Assembly (NCBI RefSeq): GCF_004299785.2
Contig: NZ_CP036246.2
Location: 806,001 to 870,000 of the forward strand
DNA: 64,000 bases
Direction: 5' to 3'
Source: Arcobacter porcinus
Lineage (GTDB): Bacteria; Campylobacterota; Campylobacteria; Campylobacterales; Arcobacteraceae
Made by a program: the position numbers and the translations under genes. The first letter of the stretch is position 1, and every line of letters starts with the position of its first letter. Under the pieces are notes generated by a model, which was not told the origin of the DNA, did no database searches, and was given only the letters and a program-made list of their open reading frames with translations. Below are positions 8,604 through 16,219 of the stretch, in pieces.

Positions 8604-9490
8604 TTTTTTCACAAACAAAGCTAGGAGTAATATATATAGCTTTATGTATTTTTCTTTGGTCTTTACTTGGAATTTTTGTAAAATTAGCTCAATCAAATTT
8701 AGATCATTATCAATATATGTTTTATTCATCTTTGTTCTCTTTTTTATCTCTATTTTTTGTAGCACTTGCAAATAAAAATTTAAAAGAGATTTTAAGTTAT
8801 ACAAAAAATATTTTTTTACTTTTATTTGCTTTAGGATTTTTAGATTTTATGTTTTATCTTCTTTTATATTTTGGATATCACAATGCAAACTCTATTGAAG
8901 TTCTGGTTATACAATATACTTGGCCAATATTTATAGTTGTTCTATCTCTTTTTATTTTAAAAGAGGAATTTACAAAAAGAAAGTTTTTTGCTGTCATTTT
9001 TGGATTTATTGGAGTTTTTTTAGTTATAAGTAAAGGAGATATTTCAAATTTGAGTTTTGAAAATATTGATATTTTACTTGTAGTTTTATTATCTGCATTC
9101 TGTTTTGCTCTTTTTTCAGTTTTAAGTAAAAAAGTAAAAATTGATGCTGTAAATGCTGTTATGATTTACTTTTTTAGTGCAACAATTTACTCTTTTATAA
9201 CTATGCAAACTTTCTCAAATTTTGTAATTCCAGTATCAAAAGATTGGATTGCTATTTTTATAAATGGAGTTTTTATAAATGGAATTTCATATCTTTTTTG
9301 GATAAAAGGATTACAGATTTTTGATGCTTCAAAAGTAGCACCGTTTACATTTTTAATACCAATTTTATCAGCATTTCTTCTAATAATAGTTTTTGATGAA
9401 GCTATTTTGATGATATATTTTGTAGGACTTTTATTTGTAGTATTAGCAGGTTTAATAAATAGTTTTAAAACTAAAAGAAGTATAAATTAA
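8600..9490 (+). CDS. EamA/DMT-family membrane transporter
   Basis: A 296-residue, ten-helix inner-membrane protein made of two repeated EamA halves. The first begins IALCIFLWSLLGIFVKLA and the second near ILLVVLLSAFCFALFSVLSKK. Members export or import metabolites and amino acids; the substrate cannot be read from sequence. It overlaps tex by four bases and is probably translated with it. It ends in a hairpin terminator shared with the convergent xth gene. Confidence 0.85.
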   Translation: MIFSQTKLGVIYIALCIFLWSLLGIFVKLAQSNLDHYQYMFYSSLFSFLSLFFVALANKNLKEILSYTKNIFLLLFALGFLDFMFYLLLYFGYHNANSIEVLVIQYTWPIFIVVLSLFILKEEFTKRKFFAVIFGFIGVFLVISKGDISNLSFENIDILLVVLLSAFCFALFSVLSKKVKIDAVNAVMIYFFSATIYSFITMQTFSNFVIPVSKDWIAIFINGVFINGISYLFWIKGLQIFDASKVAPFTFLIPILSAFLLIIVFDEAILMIYFVGLLFVVLAGLINSFKTKRSIN

Positions 9491-9504
9491 TTTTACTTCT
9501 TTTA
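9472..9504. terminator. Bidirectional terminator between EamA transporter and xth
   Basis: Eleven-base arms TAAAAGAAGTA (9472-9482) and TACTTCTTTTA (9494-9504) flank an 11-base loop. The left arm lies within the last codons of the transporter, and its stop codon is in the loop. Both strands carry a T-rich flank. Confidence 0.6.
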
Positions 9505-9510
9505 TAAAAA

Positions 9511-10299
9511 TCAGAACTGCATAGTTAAAGCAACAGGACAGTGATCACTTCCAAAAATATCATCCATAATATAAGCATCTTTTACGAACTCTTTTAAATC
9601 TAAACTCACAAAAAAGTAATCAATTCTCCAGCCTACATTGTTTTCTCTAGCATTTGCTCTATAACTCCACCAAGAGTATTTGTCTTTTAAATCACCATTT
9701 ATAAGTCTAAAAGTATCATAAAAACCTTCATCTATAAATTTTGTTATCCAATCTCTTTCAATTTGTAAAAAACCACTTGTATTTTCATTTGCTTTTGGTC
9801 TTGCTAAATCTATTGCTTCGTGAGCTGTATTTACATCTCCACAAACAATTATAGAAAAACCATCATTTTTAAGCTCTTTACAATATTCTAAAAATCTATC
9901 ATAAAACTCCATTTTATATTTTAGTCTATCTTCATTGCTTTGTCCATTTGGAAAATAGATATTAAAATATGCAATTTTTTTATCTTTTATATTAAAATGA
10001 ATTTCGTTTATTCTTCCTTCATCTAAAATATCTACTTTTTGGCAAGTTGATTCAAAAAATGGTTCAATATCACTAAAAAGTGCAGTTCCACTTCTCCCTT
10101 TTATAGCTGATTGACTAGCCATTTTAAAATTAAACTCTTTTGTAAATATTGATTTTGGGATTTGATCTATTTGAGATTTTGTCTCTTGTATCCCTAAAAT
10201 ATCAATATCTGATTCATCTATCCATTTTAAAGCCTCTTTTTTATCAACAGCTCTTATTCCATTTACATTCCACGATACAAATTTATAAGTTTTTTTCAT
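9511..10299 (-). CDS. xth: Exodeoxyribonuclease III family AP endonuclease
   Basis: A 262-residue enzyme of normal length that nicks DNA at abasic sites and removes 3' blocking groups. The metal-dependent EEP-fold motifs are present: WNVNGIRA near the N terminus, IQETK (catalytic Glu), YFPNG, CGDVNTA (Asp/Asn), SWWSYR and the final GSDHCPV (Asp-His). The ATG overlaps the stop of the small secreted-protein gene upstream (ATGA), so the two form an operon transcribed leftward from about 10600. Confidence 0.93.
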   Translation of the reverse strand: MKKTYKFVSWNVNGIRAVDKKEALKWIDESDIDILGIQETKSQIDQIPKSIFTKEFNFKMASQSAIKGRSGTALFSDIEPFFESTCQKVDILDEGRINEIHFNIKDKKIAYFNIYFPNGQSNEDRLKYKMEFYDRFLEYCKELKNDGFSIIVCGDVNTAHEAIDLARPKANENTSGFLQIERDWITKFIDEGFYDTFRLINGDLKDKYSWWSYRANARENNVGWRIDYFFVSLDLKEFVKDAYIMDDIFGSDHCPVALTMQF

Positions 10300-10538
10300 T
10301 TTTTATTATCCTTTTTTTTATCTATTAAACTATTTGGTTTTTTTGGTTCTTCTGGATTCTTTGGTTTTACTATTTCCATATTATTTAAATTTTTATTTCC
10401 AAAAGAGTTTGAACCTTCTATAAAACTACTATTTTTCTTTCCATGCATATCAATTTTCCCACTATTTTGCCCAGTGTAATTGTAGTTTGCTAGTAAAAAA
10501 TTTGATAAAAATATAGTAACTATTAGTAATATTCTCAT
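10296..10538 (-). CDS. Small secreted protein of unknown function
   Basis: An 80-residue protein with a clear signal peptide (about 1-17, hydrophobic LLIVTIFLSNFLLA) and a short hydrophilic mature part. The mature part is rich in Asn, Ser, Gly, Lys and Pro (KPKNPEEPKKPNS) and looks disordered. I do not recognise it. GAGGAAAA precedes the ATG. It is translationally coupled to xth, but nothing suggests a shared job. The IS element lies upstream, so its promoter must be in the short stretch 10539-10600. Confidence 0.7.
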   Translation of the reverse strand: MRILLIVTIFLSNFLLANYNYTGQNSGKIDMHGKKNSSFIEGSNSFGNKNLNNMEIVKPKNPEEPKKPNSLIDKKKDNKK

Positions 10539-10600
10539 TGTTTTTCCTCGTATAATAAATTTATGAATATATAACCTAGCTTTTAGCTAAAAAATATATT

Positions 10601-10655
10601 CTTTTAAGATTGAAGTACTAACTTCAAATCTTTTACTTTTTACAGTCTATGACTT
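10601..10655 (+). repeat. Left inverted repeat of the IS110-type element
   Basis: Matches the reverse complement of 12095-12147 over about 50 bases with few mismatches. Shared blocks are AAGTACTAACTT, ATCTTTT and TATGACTT. The repeat itself contains a small palindrome (GAAGT/ACTTC, 10612-10625), so it can also form a hairpin. Confidence 0.65.
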
Positions 10656-10739
10656 TAGATATAACAACATTTTTTTCCTTGTAGCAATGATGGAATTGAA
10701 TTTATATTTATTCTAGCAAACTACATTATATAAGCCTGT

Positions 10740-10856
10740 TGATATCTTTAGTTGTTAATCATTTATTAAAAGCTGTGGAGGTAGCTGTATAGCACTTACT
10801 ACATATAGATTAACGAGGCTGTGAATCTAGCTTAGGCTAGGCAACTAAAGATTATT
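10740..10856 (+). ncRNA. Structured leader RNA, candidate bridge/seek RNA
   Basis: The strand folds by perfect pairing into a closed multi-branch structure. An outer 11-bp stem pairs ATCTTTAGTTG (10744-10754) with CAACTAAAGAT (10842-10852). Inside it, GTTAATC (10754-10760) pairs with GATTAAC (10808-10814), enclosing a 47-base arm. A hairpin CTAGC-TTAG-GCTAG (10827-10840) forms the other arm. A TATATA at 10727-10732 would start a transcript near 10740. It ends about 20 bases before the transposase ATG. In IS110-group elements the non-coding end upstream of the transposase encodes the RNA that guides recombination. The structure is seen; the function is inferred. Confidence 0.5.
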
Positions 10857-10875
10857 ATAAACGAGGTATAAAAAA

Positions 10876-12105
10876 ATGTATTATGTTGGAATTGATATTG
10901 CTAAAAGCTTTCATGTTGTTACTATCATTGATGAGAATGAAGTAAAAGTTACACAAAAACCTATAAGAGTTACAAACTGTATTGATGGATTTTCAAAGTT
11001 TATTACTAAACTTGAAACTATTTCATCAAATACAAATGATTTTATAATTGGTCTTGAAGCAACTGGTATTTATGGTGAAAACCTTTGGGAGTTTTTAAAT
11101 TCTCATGGGTTTAATGTTAAACTATTAAATCCATTTCAAACAACTAGATATAGAGAACAACACACAATGAAGAAAGTAAAAAACGACAACATAGATTCTT
11201 GGATCATAGCTTTATTTTTAAAAGATGGTAAATATAGTTCAGGTTATGTAACTGATGACGAATATCAGAGTTTAAGAACTTTATATCGTAATCGTGCTTC
11301 TATACAATCAGACATGAAAGAAGTAAAGAAGAGAATACTTACTCAAGTAACAGTTACATTTCCAGAACTTGAAAATTTTATTGATATATTTAGCATCACA
11401 GGGCTTGCACTTTTAGATAAATATCCAACTGCACACCACTATAAACATAGTAGTGTTGACAGGATACTTAAAATTTTTAGACATATTCAAGGAAATAGTT
11501 TTAATAACCAAAAGGCTATAGAGGTTTTAGAGTTAGCAAAAAACTCTATTTATTCAGGTAAAGCCAAAGATGCAAGAGCTATTGCTATTAAAAGTTCTAT
11601 TAGACTTCTTAAAATATATCAAGAAGAACTATCTATATTAGAAGAAGAGATATTAGCACTTCTTGAAAAAAATGGTATTAAAGAGGAAAAAGATGTTCCA
11701 ACTAATTCATTGATTGAGAACTTAAAAACTATTCCTGGAGTTTCATCTAAAACTATTGCTGCAGTTATTAGTGAATGTGGAGATCTATCAAGATTTAAAA
11801 CACCTATTAAATTTATTGGTTATCTTGGATTATTTCCAACAGAAAATAGCTCAGGTAATTCCAAATCTACAGGTCATTTAAGCAAAAGAGGTTCTTCTTT
11901 AGCTAAACATGCTTTATATATGGCAAGTGTTAGTTGTTTATTACACAACAAAGAACTAAAACAATATTATGATACAAAAAAGTCTCAAGGTAAATCCAAA
12001 CAGGAGGGAATTATTGCTGTTGCTAGAAAACTTGCAACCATAATTTACTCTATATTTAGATACAACACTCCATATGATCCATCTCGTGTATTTTCTAAGT
12101 CATAA
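10876..12105 (+). CDS. IS110-family DEDD transposase/recombinase
   Basis: A 409-residue protein of full length. The N-terminal RuvC-like DEDD domain has Asp7 (YVGIDIAKS), Glu61 (GLEATGIYG), Asp104 and Asp107 (NDNIDSWIIA). A coiled-coil linker follows, then a C-terminal Transposase_20 domain with a helix-hairpin-helix (LKTIPGVSSKTIAAV, about 283-297). The Ser-rich NSSGNSKSTGHLSKRG (324-339) carries the expected catalytic serine at 325 or 326. GAGG lies about ten bases before the ATG. The stop codon falls inside the right inverted repeat. Confidence 0.95.
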   Translation: MYYVGIDIAKSFHVVTIIDENEVKVTQKPIRVTNCIDGFSKFITKLETISSNTNDFIIGLEATGIYGENLWEFLNSHGFNVKLLNPFQTTRYREQHTMKKVKNDNIDSWIIALFLKDGKYSSGYVTDDEYQSLRTLYRNRASIQSDMKEVKKRILTQVTVTFPELENFIDIFSITGLALLDKYPTAHHYKHSSVDRILKIFRHIQGNSFNNQKAIEVLELAKNSIYSGKAKDARAIAIKSSIRLLKIYQEELSILEEEILALLEKNGIKEEKDVPTNSLIENLKTIPGVSSKTIAAVISECGDLSRFKTPIKFIGYLGLFPTENSSGNSKSTGHLSKRGSSLAKHALYMASVSCLLHNKELKQYYDTKKSQGKSKQEGIIAVARKLATIIYSIFRYNTPYDPSRVFSKS

Positions 12106-12147
12106 ACAGTAAATTGTAAAAAGATCACAAGTTAGTACTTAAATCTA
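12095..12147 (-). repeat. Right inverted repeat, overlapping the transposase stop codon
   Basis: Reverse complement resembles 10601-10655, including TATGACTT, ATCTTTT and AAGTACTAACTT. It includes the last three transposase codons and the TAA, so coding and end-recognition constraints coincide. Confidence 0.65.
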
Positions 12148-12150
12148 AAA

Positions 12151-12297
12151 GATAGCATTAAAAAAAGCTATCACTTTACTAAATTGTTTAACCAAACATT
12201 ACTGTTTGATTATCAAAATACTATTTGCAAAATTCTAGATAATTGCATTAAAAATAGTACTTCAAAAATCAAACATCAGCAAGAAATATTTACTTGC
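12151..12297 (+). other. Hairpin-rich non-coding stretch downstream of the IS
   Basis: The 325-bp gap between transposase and TSUP gene holds three structures and no gene. They are GATAGC/GCTATC (12151-12172); a nested hairpin with TGTTTGATT (12203-12211) pairing AATCAAACA (12267-12275) and inner TACTATTT (12219-12226) pairing AAATAGTA (12252-12259); and GCAAG/CTTGC (12279-12297). It could be a second IS end, the guide RNA region if this is an IS1111-type element, or a host structure. Confidence 0.35.
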
Positions 12298-12430
12298 AAA
12301 TGTTCTTTAAAAATATATTGTTAATAAAATATTGCCTTTTTTAATTTTCTCTTCATTTTAAGTTATTCTTTATAAAAAGGCTTTTAATTAAAGGATATAT
12401 TTTATCCTGATTTGGATAATAAAGCTATTA

Positions 12431-13198
12431 TTGGATATTTTTCCCATAATTTTTTATTTAGGAATAGTTTTGGAAGTATTGTTTTTAGGTTTTCTCACAT
12501 TTTTTACATCTGTTGTTGCTGCTATTGTTGGAATAGGTGGAGGAATGATGCTTATAGCCATTTTGCCTTCATTTTTGCCAACAAATGCATTAATTCCTGT
12601 GCATGGACTTACTCAAGTTTCAAGTAATCTTAGTCGTGCTTTTTTTGGAAGAAAAGATATAGAATATAGTGTTGTTCCAAAGTTTTTATTAGGTTCTTTT
12701 ATTGGTATATCATTTTTTGCTGGAATTTTAACTCTGATATCTTTAGAATATGTTCCTTTATTTATTGGTATTTATATTTTACTATCTTTATGGAATCAGA
12801 AATTTAATGAAAAGATAAAAAGATATGAAAATTATTATATTGCTGGATTCTTTCAAACAGGACTTTCTATGGTTGTTGGAGCAACAGGACCAATTACAAT
12901 GACACTTTTATTAAAAGATTTTAAAGATAAAGATAAAGTTGTTGCAACTGGTGCTTTACTTATGAGTTTAACTCATTTCCTTAAAATTTTAGTTTTTATC
13001 TATTTTGGTTTTGTTTTTTTTGATTATATATGGATAATAATCTCTATGATTTGTGGAGCAGTTTTTGGAAGTTTTGTTGGAACAAAAGCTAGAAATTTAA
13101 TTGATGGAAAGAAATTTACAATTATATTAAAACTACTACTTACAATCTTAGCAGTAAAACTAATAATAGAAGTTGCTTTAAAATCTTCTATTATTTAG
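12431..13198 (+). CDS. TSUP-family (TauE/SafE) anion transporter
   Basis: A 255-residue polytopic membrane protein with about eight helices. It has the glycine-rich VGIGGGMMLIAIL loop early on and a related GATGPITMTLL in the second half, as in the TauE/SafE family that moves sulfite, sulfonates or related anions. The start is uncertain: TTG at 12431 has no good ribosome site, whereas AAAGG lies 35 bp upstream. The nearby IS insertion may have changed the 5' region. The gene overlaps the convergent AEC transporter gene by four bases. Confidence 0.8.
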   Translation: MDIFPIIFYLGIVLEVLFLGFLTFFTSVVAAIVGIGGGMMLIAILPSFLPTNALIPVHGLTQVSSNLSRAFFGRKDIEYSVVPKFLLGSFIGISFFAGILTLISLEYVPLFIGIYILLSLWNQKFNEKIKRYENYYIAGFFQTGLSMVVGATGPITMTLLLKDFKDKDKVVATGALLMSLTHFLKILVFIYFGFVFFDYIWIIISMICGAVFGSFVGTKARNLIDGKKFTIILKLLLTILAVKLIIEVALKSSII

Positions 13199-14106
13199 TT
13201 AAAGTAGTTTAAAAAAACTATTAAAAATAGTGCAGATATTATTGTTTGCACTGTAATAATAGTTGTCATTAAAGATAGATCTCCTCCAAGTTGTCTTGCA
13301 AGTATAAATGCACTTGGTGCTGTTGGCATAATTGCGAATAAAACTAAAACAGATATCATCATATCATCTAAATTAAAAGCTTTTGCTAGAAAAAACATAA
13401 AAAAAGGTAAAACTATAAATTTTGCAAGCATAGTTATAGTTAAATCTTTTTTTGCACTTGTAATATCTTTTAAAACCAATGTATAACCTATTGATAAAAG
13501 TCCCAAAGGAAGAGCTGCATTACTTAAGATTTTCAATAAATTTTCTATACTTATAGGAATAGAAACTCCAATGAAATTTATTCCTGCACCAATAAGACAA
13601 GATATTATCAAAGGATTTTTAAAAATTGATTTTAGTAAATATATGAAATCTATTTTATTGTTTTCAGAATATAAAGCAAAAGTAGAAATAGATAAAATAT
13701 TTAAAAAAGGTATCGCAAAAGTTATTATAATTGCTGCTAAAACTAAACCATCTTTTCCAAATATAGAGCCACTTAAAGCTAAAAACACATAAGTATTAAA
13801 TCTTATTCCACCTTGGACTATTGAGGTAAAAGAGCTATTTGATGTAGAACTTATTTTATTAAAAATCATAAGAGATATCATTGTTAATAAAATAGCAAGA
13901 AGTGAAACAAAAATTAAAGTGATACTATTTGCTTCAAATTTAGCTTTTGAAAGAGTAATAATCAACAAAGCTGGCATCAAAATATAGTATGTAAGTTTGT
14001 CAGCCATCGGCCAAAAATCATTTGATGGGAAACTTATCTTTTTAAATAAGTAACCAATCATTATTAGTGAGAAAATTGGGATTAAACTTGTAAATATATG
14101 TTCCAT
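13195..14106 (-). CDS. AEC-family transporter (auxin efflux carrier-like)
   Basis: A 303-residue, ten-helix inner-membrane protein. It has the typical N-terminal LIPIFSLIMIGYLFKK and the second-half repeat with GLLSIGYTLVLKD. Bacterial members carry small organic acids such as malate; the substrate is not evident here. It is the last gene of the leftward operon with pgi, galU and the sugar-phosphate mutase, 9 bp after pgi. Confidence 0.85.
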   Translation of the reverse strand: MEHIFTSLIPIFSLIMIGYLFKKISFPSNDFWPMADKLTYYILMPALLIITLSKAKFEANSITLIFVSLLAILLTMISLMIFNKISSTSNSSFTSIVQGGIRFNTYVFLALSGSIFGKDGLVLAAIIITFAIPFLNILSISTFALYSENNKIDFIYLLKSIFKNPLIISCLIGAGINFIGVSIPISIENLLKILSNAALPLGLLSIGYTLVLKDITSAKKDLTITMLAKFIVLPFFMFFLAKAFNLDDMMISVLVLFAIMPTAPSAFILARQLGGDLSLMTTIITVQTIISALFLIVFLNYFN

Positions 14107-14115
14107 CTTTATTCT

Positions 14116-15348
14116 TTACTTTTTTGTTTTTAATAACTCTTTTAAGATAATTTTACCACCTTCAACTCCTGGTTGATTATAAGTATCAATTCTTAAAAAT
14201 TGACCTACAACAGATGTTAAAAGTTCATAATAAAATAGTAGTTTTCCTATTTCAAATTCACTTATCTCTTCTATCTCTATTATATCAATAGGAATATCTT
14301 TTTGATACTCTTTAACTGAAGCAATAGTTGCATCTGCTTGAAGATTGATAAGCTCTTTAAAATCAATATTATTGATATAATCAAGCTCTTCTAAAGAGTT
14401 TAATGAGATAGATGATATTTTTGTATCATCTTTAAAATCTTTAATCTTTATAAATGTTACAGTTTTATCTCTTTTCCCTTCAACAATTAGTTGTAAAAAT
14501 GAGTGTTGATCAACAGGACCAAGAAGTCCAATTGGAGTTAAACCTTGGTTTGCATTATTTATATCAATTTTACCAAGACTTTCTCCCCAAAGTTGAACAT
14601 ACCATTTATTAAAACCTTCAAGAAGTTGAGAATATGAAAAAACAGCATTTATATTATAAATATCTTTATATTCATAATATGTTCTAGCTTTTTTTAGAAT
14701 TGTGTCATATAAAGAGTTTTGTTCAAAAAATGATGTTGATATATATCTTGCACCTCTTAAAAGTTCATCAATATCAAAACCAGCTAAATATAAAGGCACT
14801 AAACCAACATTTGATAAAACCGAGAATCTTCCACCTACATTCTTTGGTATCTCAAATGTAATAAGATTGTTAGTTTGTGCAAAGCTATTTAATTTACTAT
14901 CATTTTCTGTAATTACCAAAAGATTATCTTTGTTCATATTTATAAGAGAACTAAGATATTTAAAAATAGAGATAGTCTCAATTGTAGTTCCAGATTTAGA
15001 GATTATTATAAAAAGTGTATCTTCTAAATCTAGTTGAGAAATTGTTCCATTTAAGTTTACAGGATCTGTACTTTCAAAAAATAGAATCTCTTTTTTTAAA
15101 GTTTGATTGTTTTGTTTATGATATTTTAGAAAATTATAAATAGCATATGTTCCTAAAGTACTTCCACCAATTCCAATAATAGCAATTTTATTTTGTTTAA
15201 AATTCAAAGAATCAAGTTTTGATTTTAGTTCTTGTGTTTCACAAAAAGCTAAAGAGTAATATCCAATGCTATCTCTTTCTTGTTTTATTGCATTAAAAAT
15301 ATCTTCATCTTTTAAAGATACCTTTGGATAATAAAGAGTATTTTGCAT
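14116..15348 (-). CDS. pgi: Glucose-6-phosphate isomerase
   Basis: A 410-residue cytosolic enzyme interconverting glucose-6-phosphate and fructose-6-phosphate. It shows the phosphate-binding ISKSGTTIETIS (116-127), GGRFSVLSNVGLVPL, DQHSFLQL and the C-terminal signature QPGVEGGK. The length matches the short form seen in Campylobacter rather than the 550-residue E. coli type. Its ATG shares one base with the galU stop (TAATG). In this group, which generally lacks a full glycolysis, it likely serves gluconeogenesis and surface-sugar synthesis with its two upstream neighbours. Confidence 0.95.
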   Translation of the reverse strand: MQNTLYYPKVSLKDEDIFNAIKQERDSIGYYSLAFCETQELKSKLDSLNFKQNKIAIIGIGGSTLGTYAIYNFLKYHKQNNQTLKKEILFFESTDPVNLNGTISQLDLEDTLFIIISKSGTTIETISIFKYLSSLINMNKDNLLVITENDSKLNSFAQTNNLITFEIPKNVGGRFSVLSNVGLVPLYLAGFDIDELLRGARYISTSFFEQNSLYDTILKKARTYYEYKDIYNINAVFSYSQLLEGFNKWYVQLWGESLGKIDINNANQGLTPIGLLGPVDQHSFLQLIVEGKRDKTVTFIKIKDFKDDTKISSISLNSLEELDYINNIDFKELINLQADATIASVKEYQKDIPIDIIEIEEISEFEIGKLLFYYELLTSVVGQFLRIDTYNQPGVEGGKIILKELLKTKK

Positions 15349-16205
15349 TATTTCTTCGCCTTATCTTTTTTCTCATCTTTTATAGATTTATCATAAAAAT
15401 AGTTTGTAGCTTTTACAAATCCATCAATACTTCCACAATCAAATCTTTGACCTTTGAATTTAAATGCTAAAACCATTCCTTTTTTTGCTTGAGTAAGTAA
15501 AGCATCTGTAATTTGAATCTCTCCACCTTTTCCAGGTTTTGTCTCTCTTAAGATATCAAAGATATCAGGAGTAAGAATATATCTTCCAATAATGGCTAAG
15601 TTTGAAGGAGCATCTTGTGGTTCTGGTTTTTCAACCATATCTTTTACCATAAAAATTCCTGGTTCAATCTCATTTCCAGCAATTACACCATATTTATTTG
15701 TATCCTCTTTTGGAATCTCTTCTATTGCAACTATTGAACAAGTATATTTTTTATAAAGTTCAACCATTTGAGATAAAACTCCATCATTAGGAGCATCACA
15801 TAAATCATCTGCAAGTAATACAGCAAAAGGTTGATTTCCTATAAGATTTTCACCAGATAAAATAGCATGACCTAATCCTTTCATCTCAATTTGTCTTGTA
15901 TATGAAAAAGTACATTTTGTGATTACATTTCTAATTTCATTTAAATAGTGCTCTTTACTTGTACCTTTTATTTGATGCTCAAGCTCATAAGATATATCAA
16001 AATGATCTTCAATTGCTCTTTTCCCACGACCAGTTACTATTGCCATATTTTCAATTCCAGCTGATAAAGCTTCTTCAACTCCATATTGAATTAAAGGTTT
16101 TGTTAGAATTGGTAACATCTCTTTTGGTGTTGCTTTTGTTGCTGGTAAAAATCTTGTACCATAACCAGCAGCTGGGAATAGACATTTTTTTATTGGGTTT
16201 TTCAT
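15348..16205 (-). CDS. galU: UTP-glucose-1-phosphate uridylyltransferase
   Basis: A 285-residue nucleotidyltransferase making UDP-glucose. The N-terminal signature AAGYGTRFLP...TKATPKEMLP is present, as are the nucleotide-binding LLADDLCD and the VEKPEP loop. It lies between the sugar-phosphate mutase (14 bp upstream) and pgi (one-base overlap). The three enzymes therefore link fructose-6-phosphate, glucose-6-phosphate, glucose-1-phosphate and UDP-glucose for lipooligosaccharide or capsule precursors. Confidence 0.95.
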   Translation of the reverse strand: MKNPIKKCLFPAAGYGTRFLPATKATPKEMLPILTKPLIQYGVEEALSAGIENMAIVTGRGKRAIEDHFDISYELEHQIKGTSKEHYLNEIRNVITKCTFSYTRQIEMKGLGHAILSGENLIGNQPFAVLLADDLCDAPNDGVLSQMVELYKKYTCSIVAIEEIPKEDTNKYGVIAGNEIEPGIFMVKDMVEKPEPQDAPSNLAIIGRYILTPDIFDILRETKPGKGGEIQITDALLTQAKKGMVLAFKFKGQRFDCGSIDGFVKATNYFYDKSIKDEKKDKAKK

Positions 16206-16219
16206 ATTATTTTTCCTTT

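Larger units (their letters stand above)
10601..12147 (+). mobile_element. IS110-family insertion sequence
   Basis: A single DEDD transposase gene (10876-12105) is preceded by about 270 bp of non-coding sequence and flanked by an imperfect inverted repeat of about 50 bp. I take the repeats as the approximate limits; true ends of IS110 elements cannot be fixed without an empty-site comparison, because they make no long target duplication. It separates the small secreted-protein/xth operon from the TSUP transporter gene. The transposase is intact, so the element may be active. Confidence 0.75.

Noticed and set aside
12412-12627. Second open frame overlapping the TSUP gene start
   Set aside because: It is out of frame with the transmembrane TSUP protein and gives an aromatic/Cys-rich product without family character.
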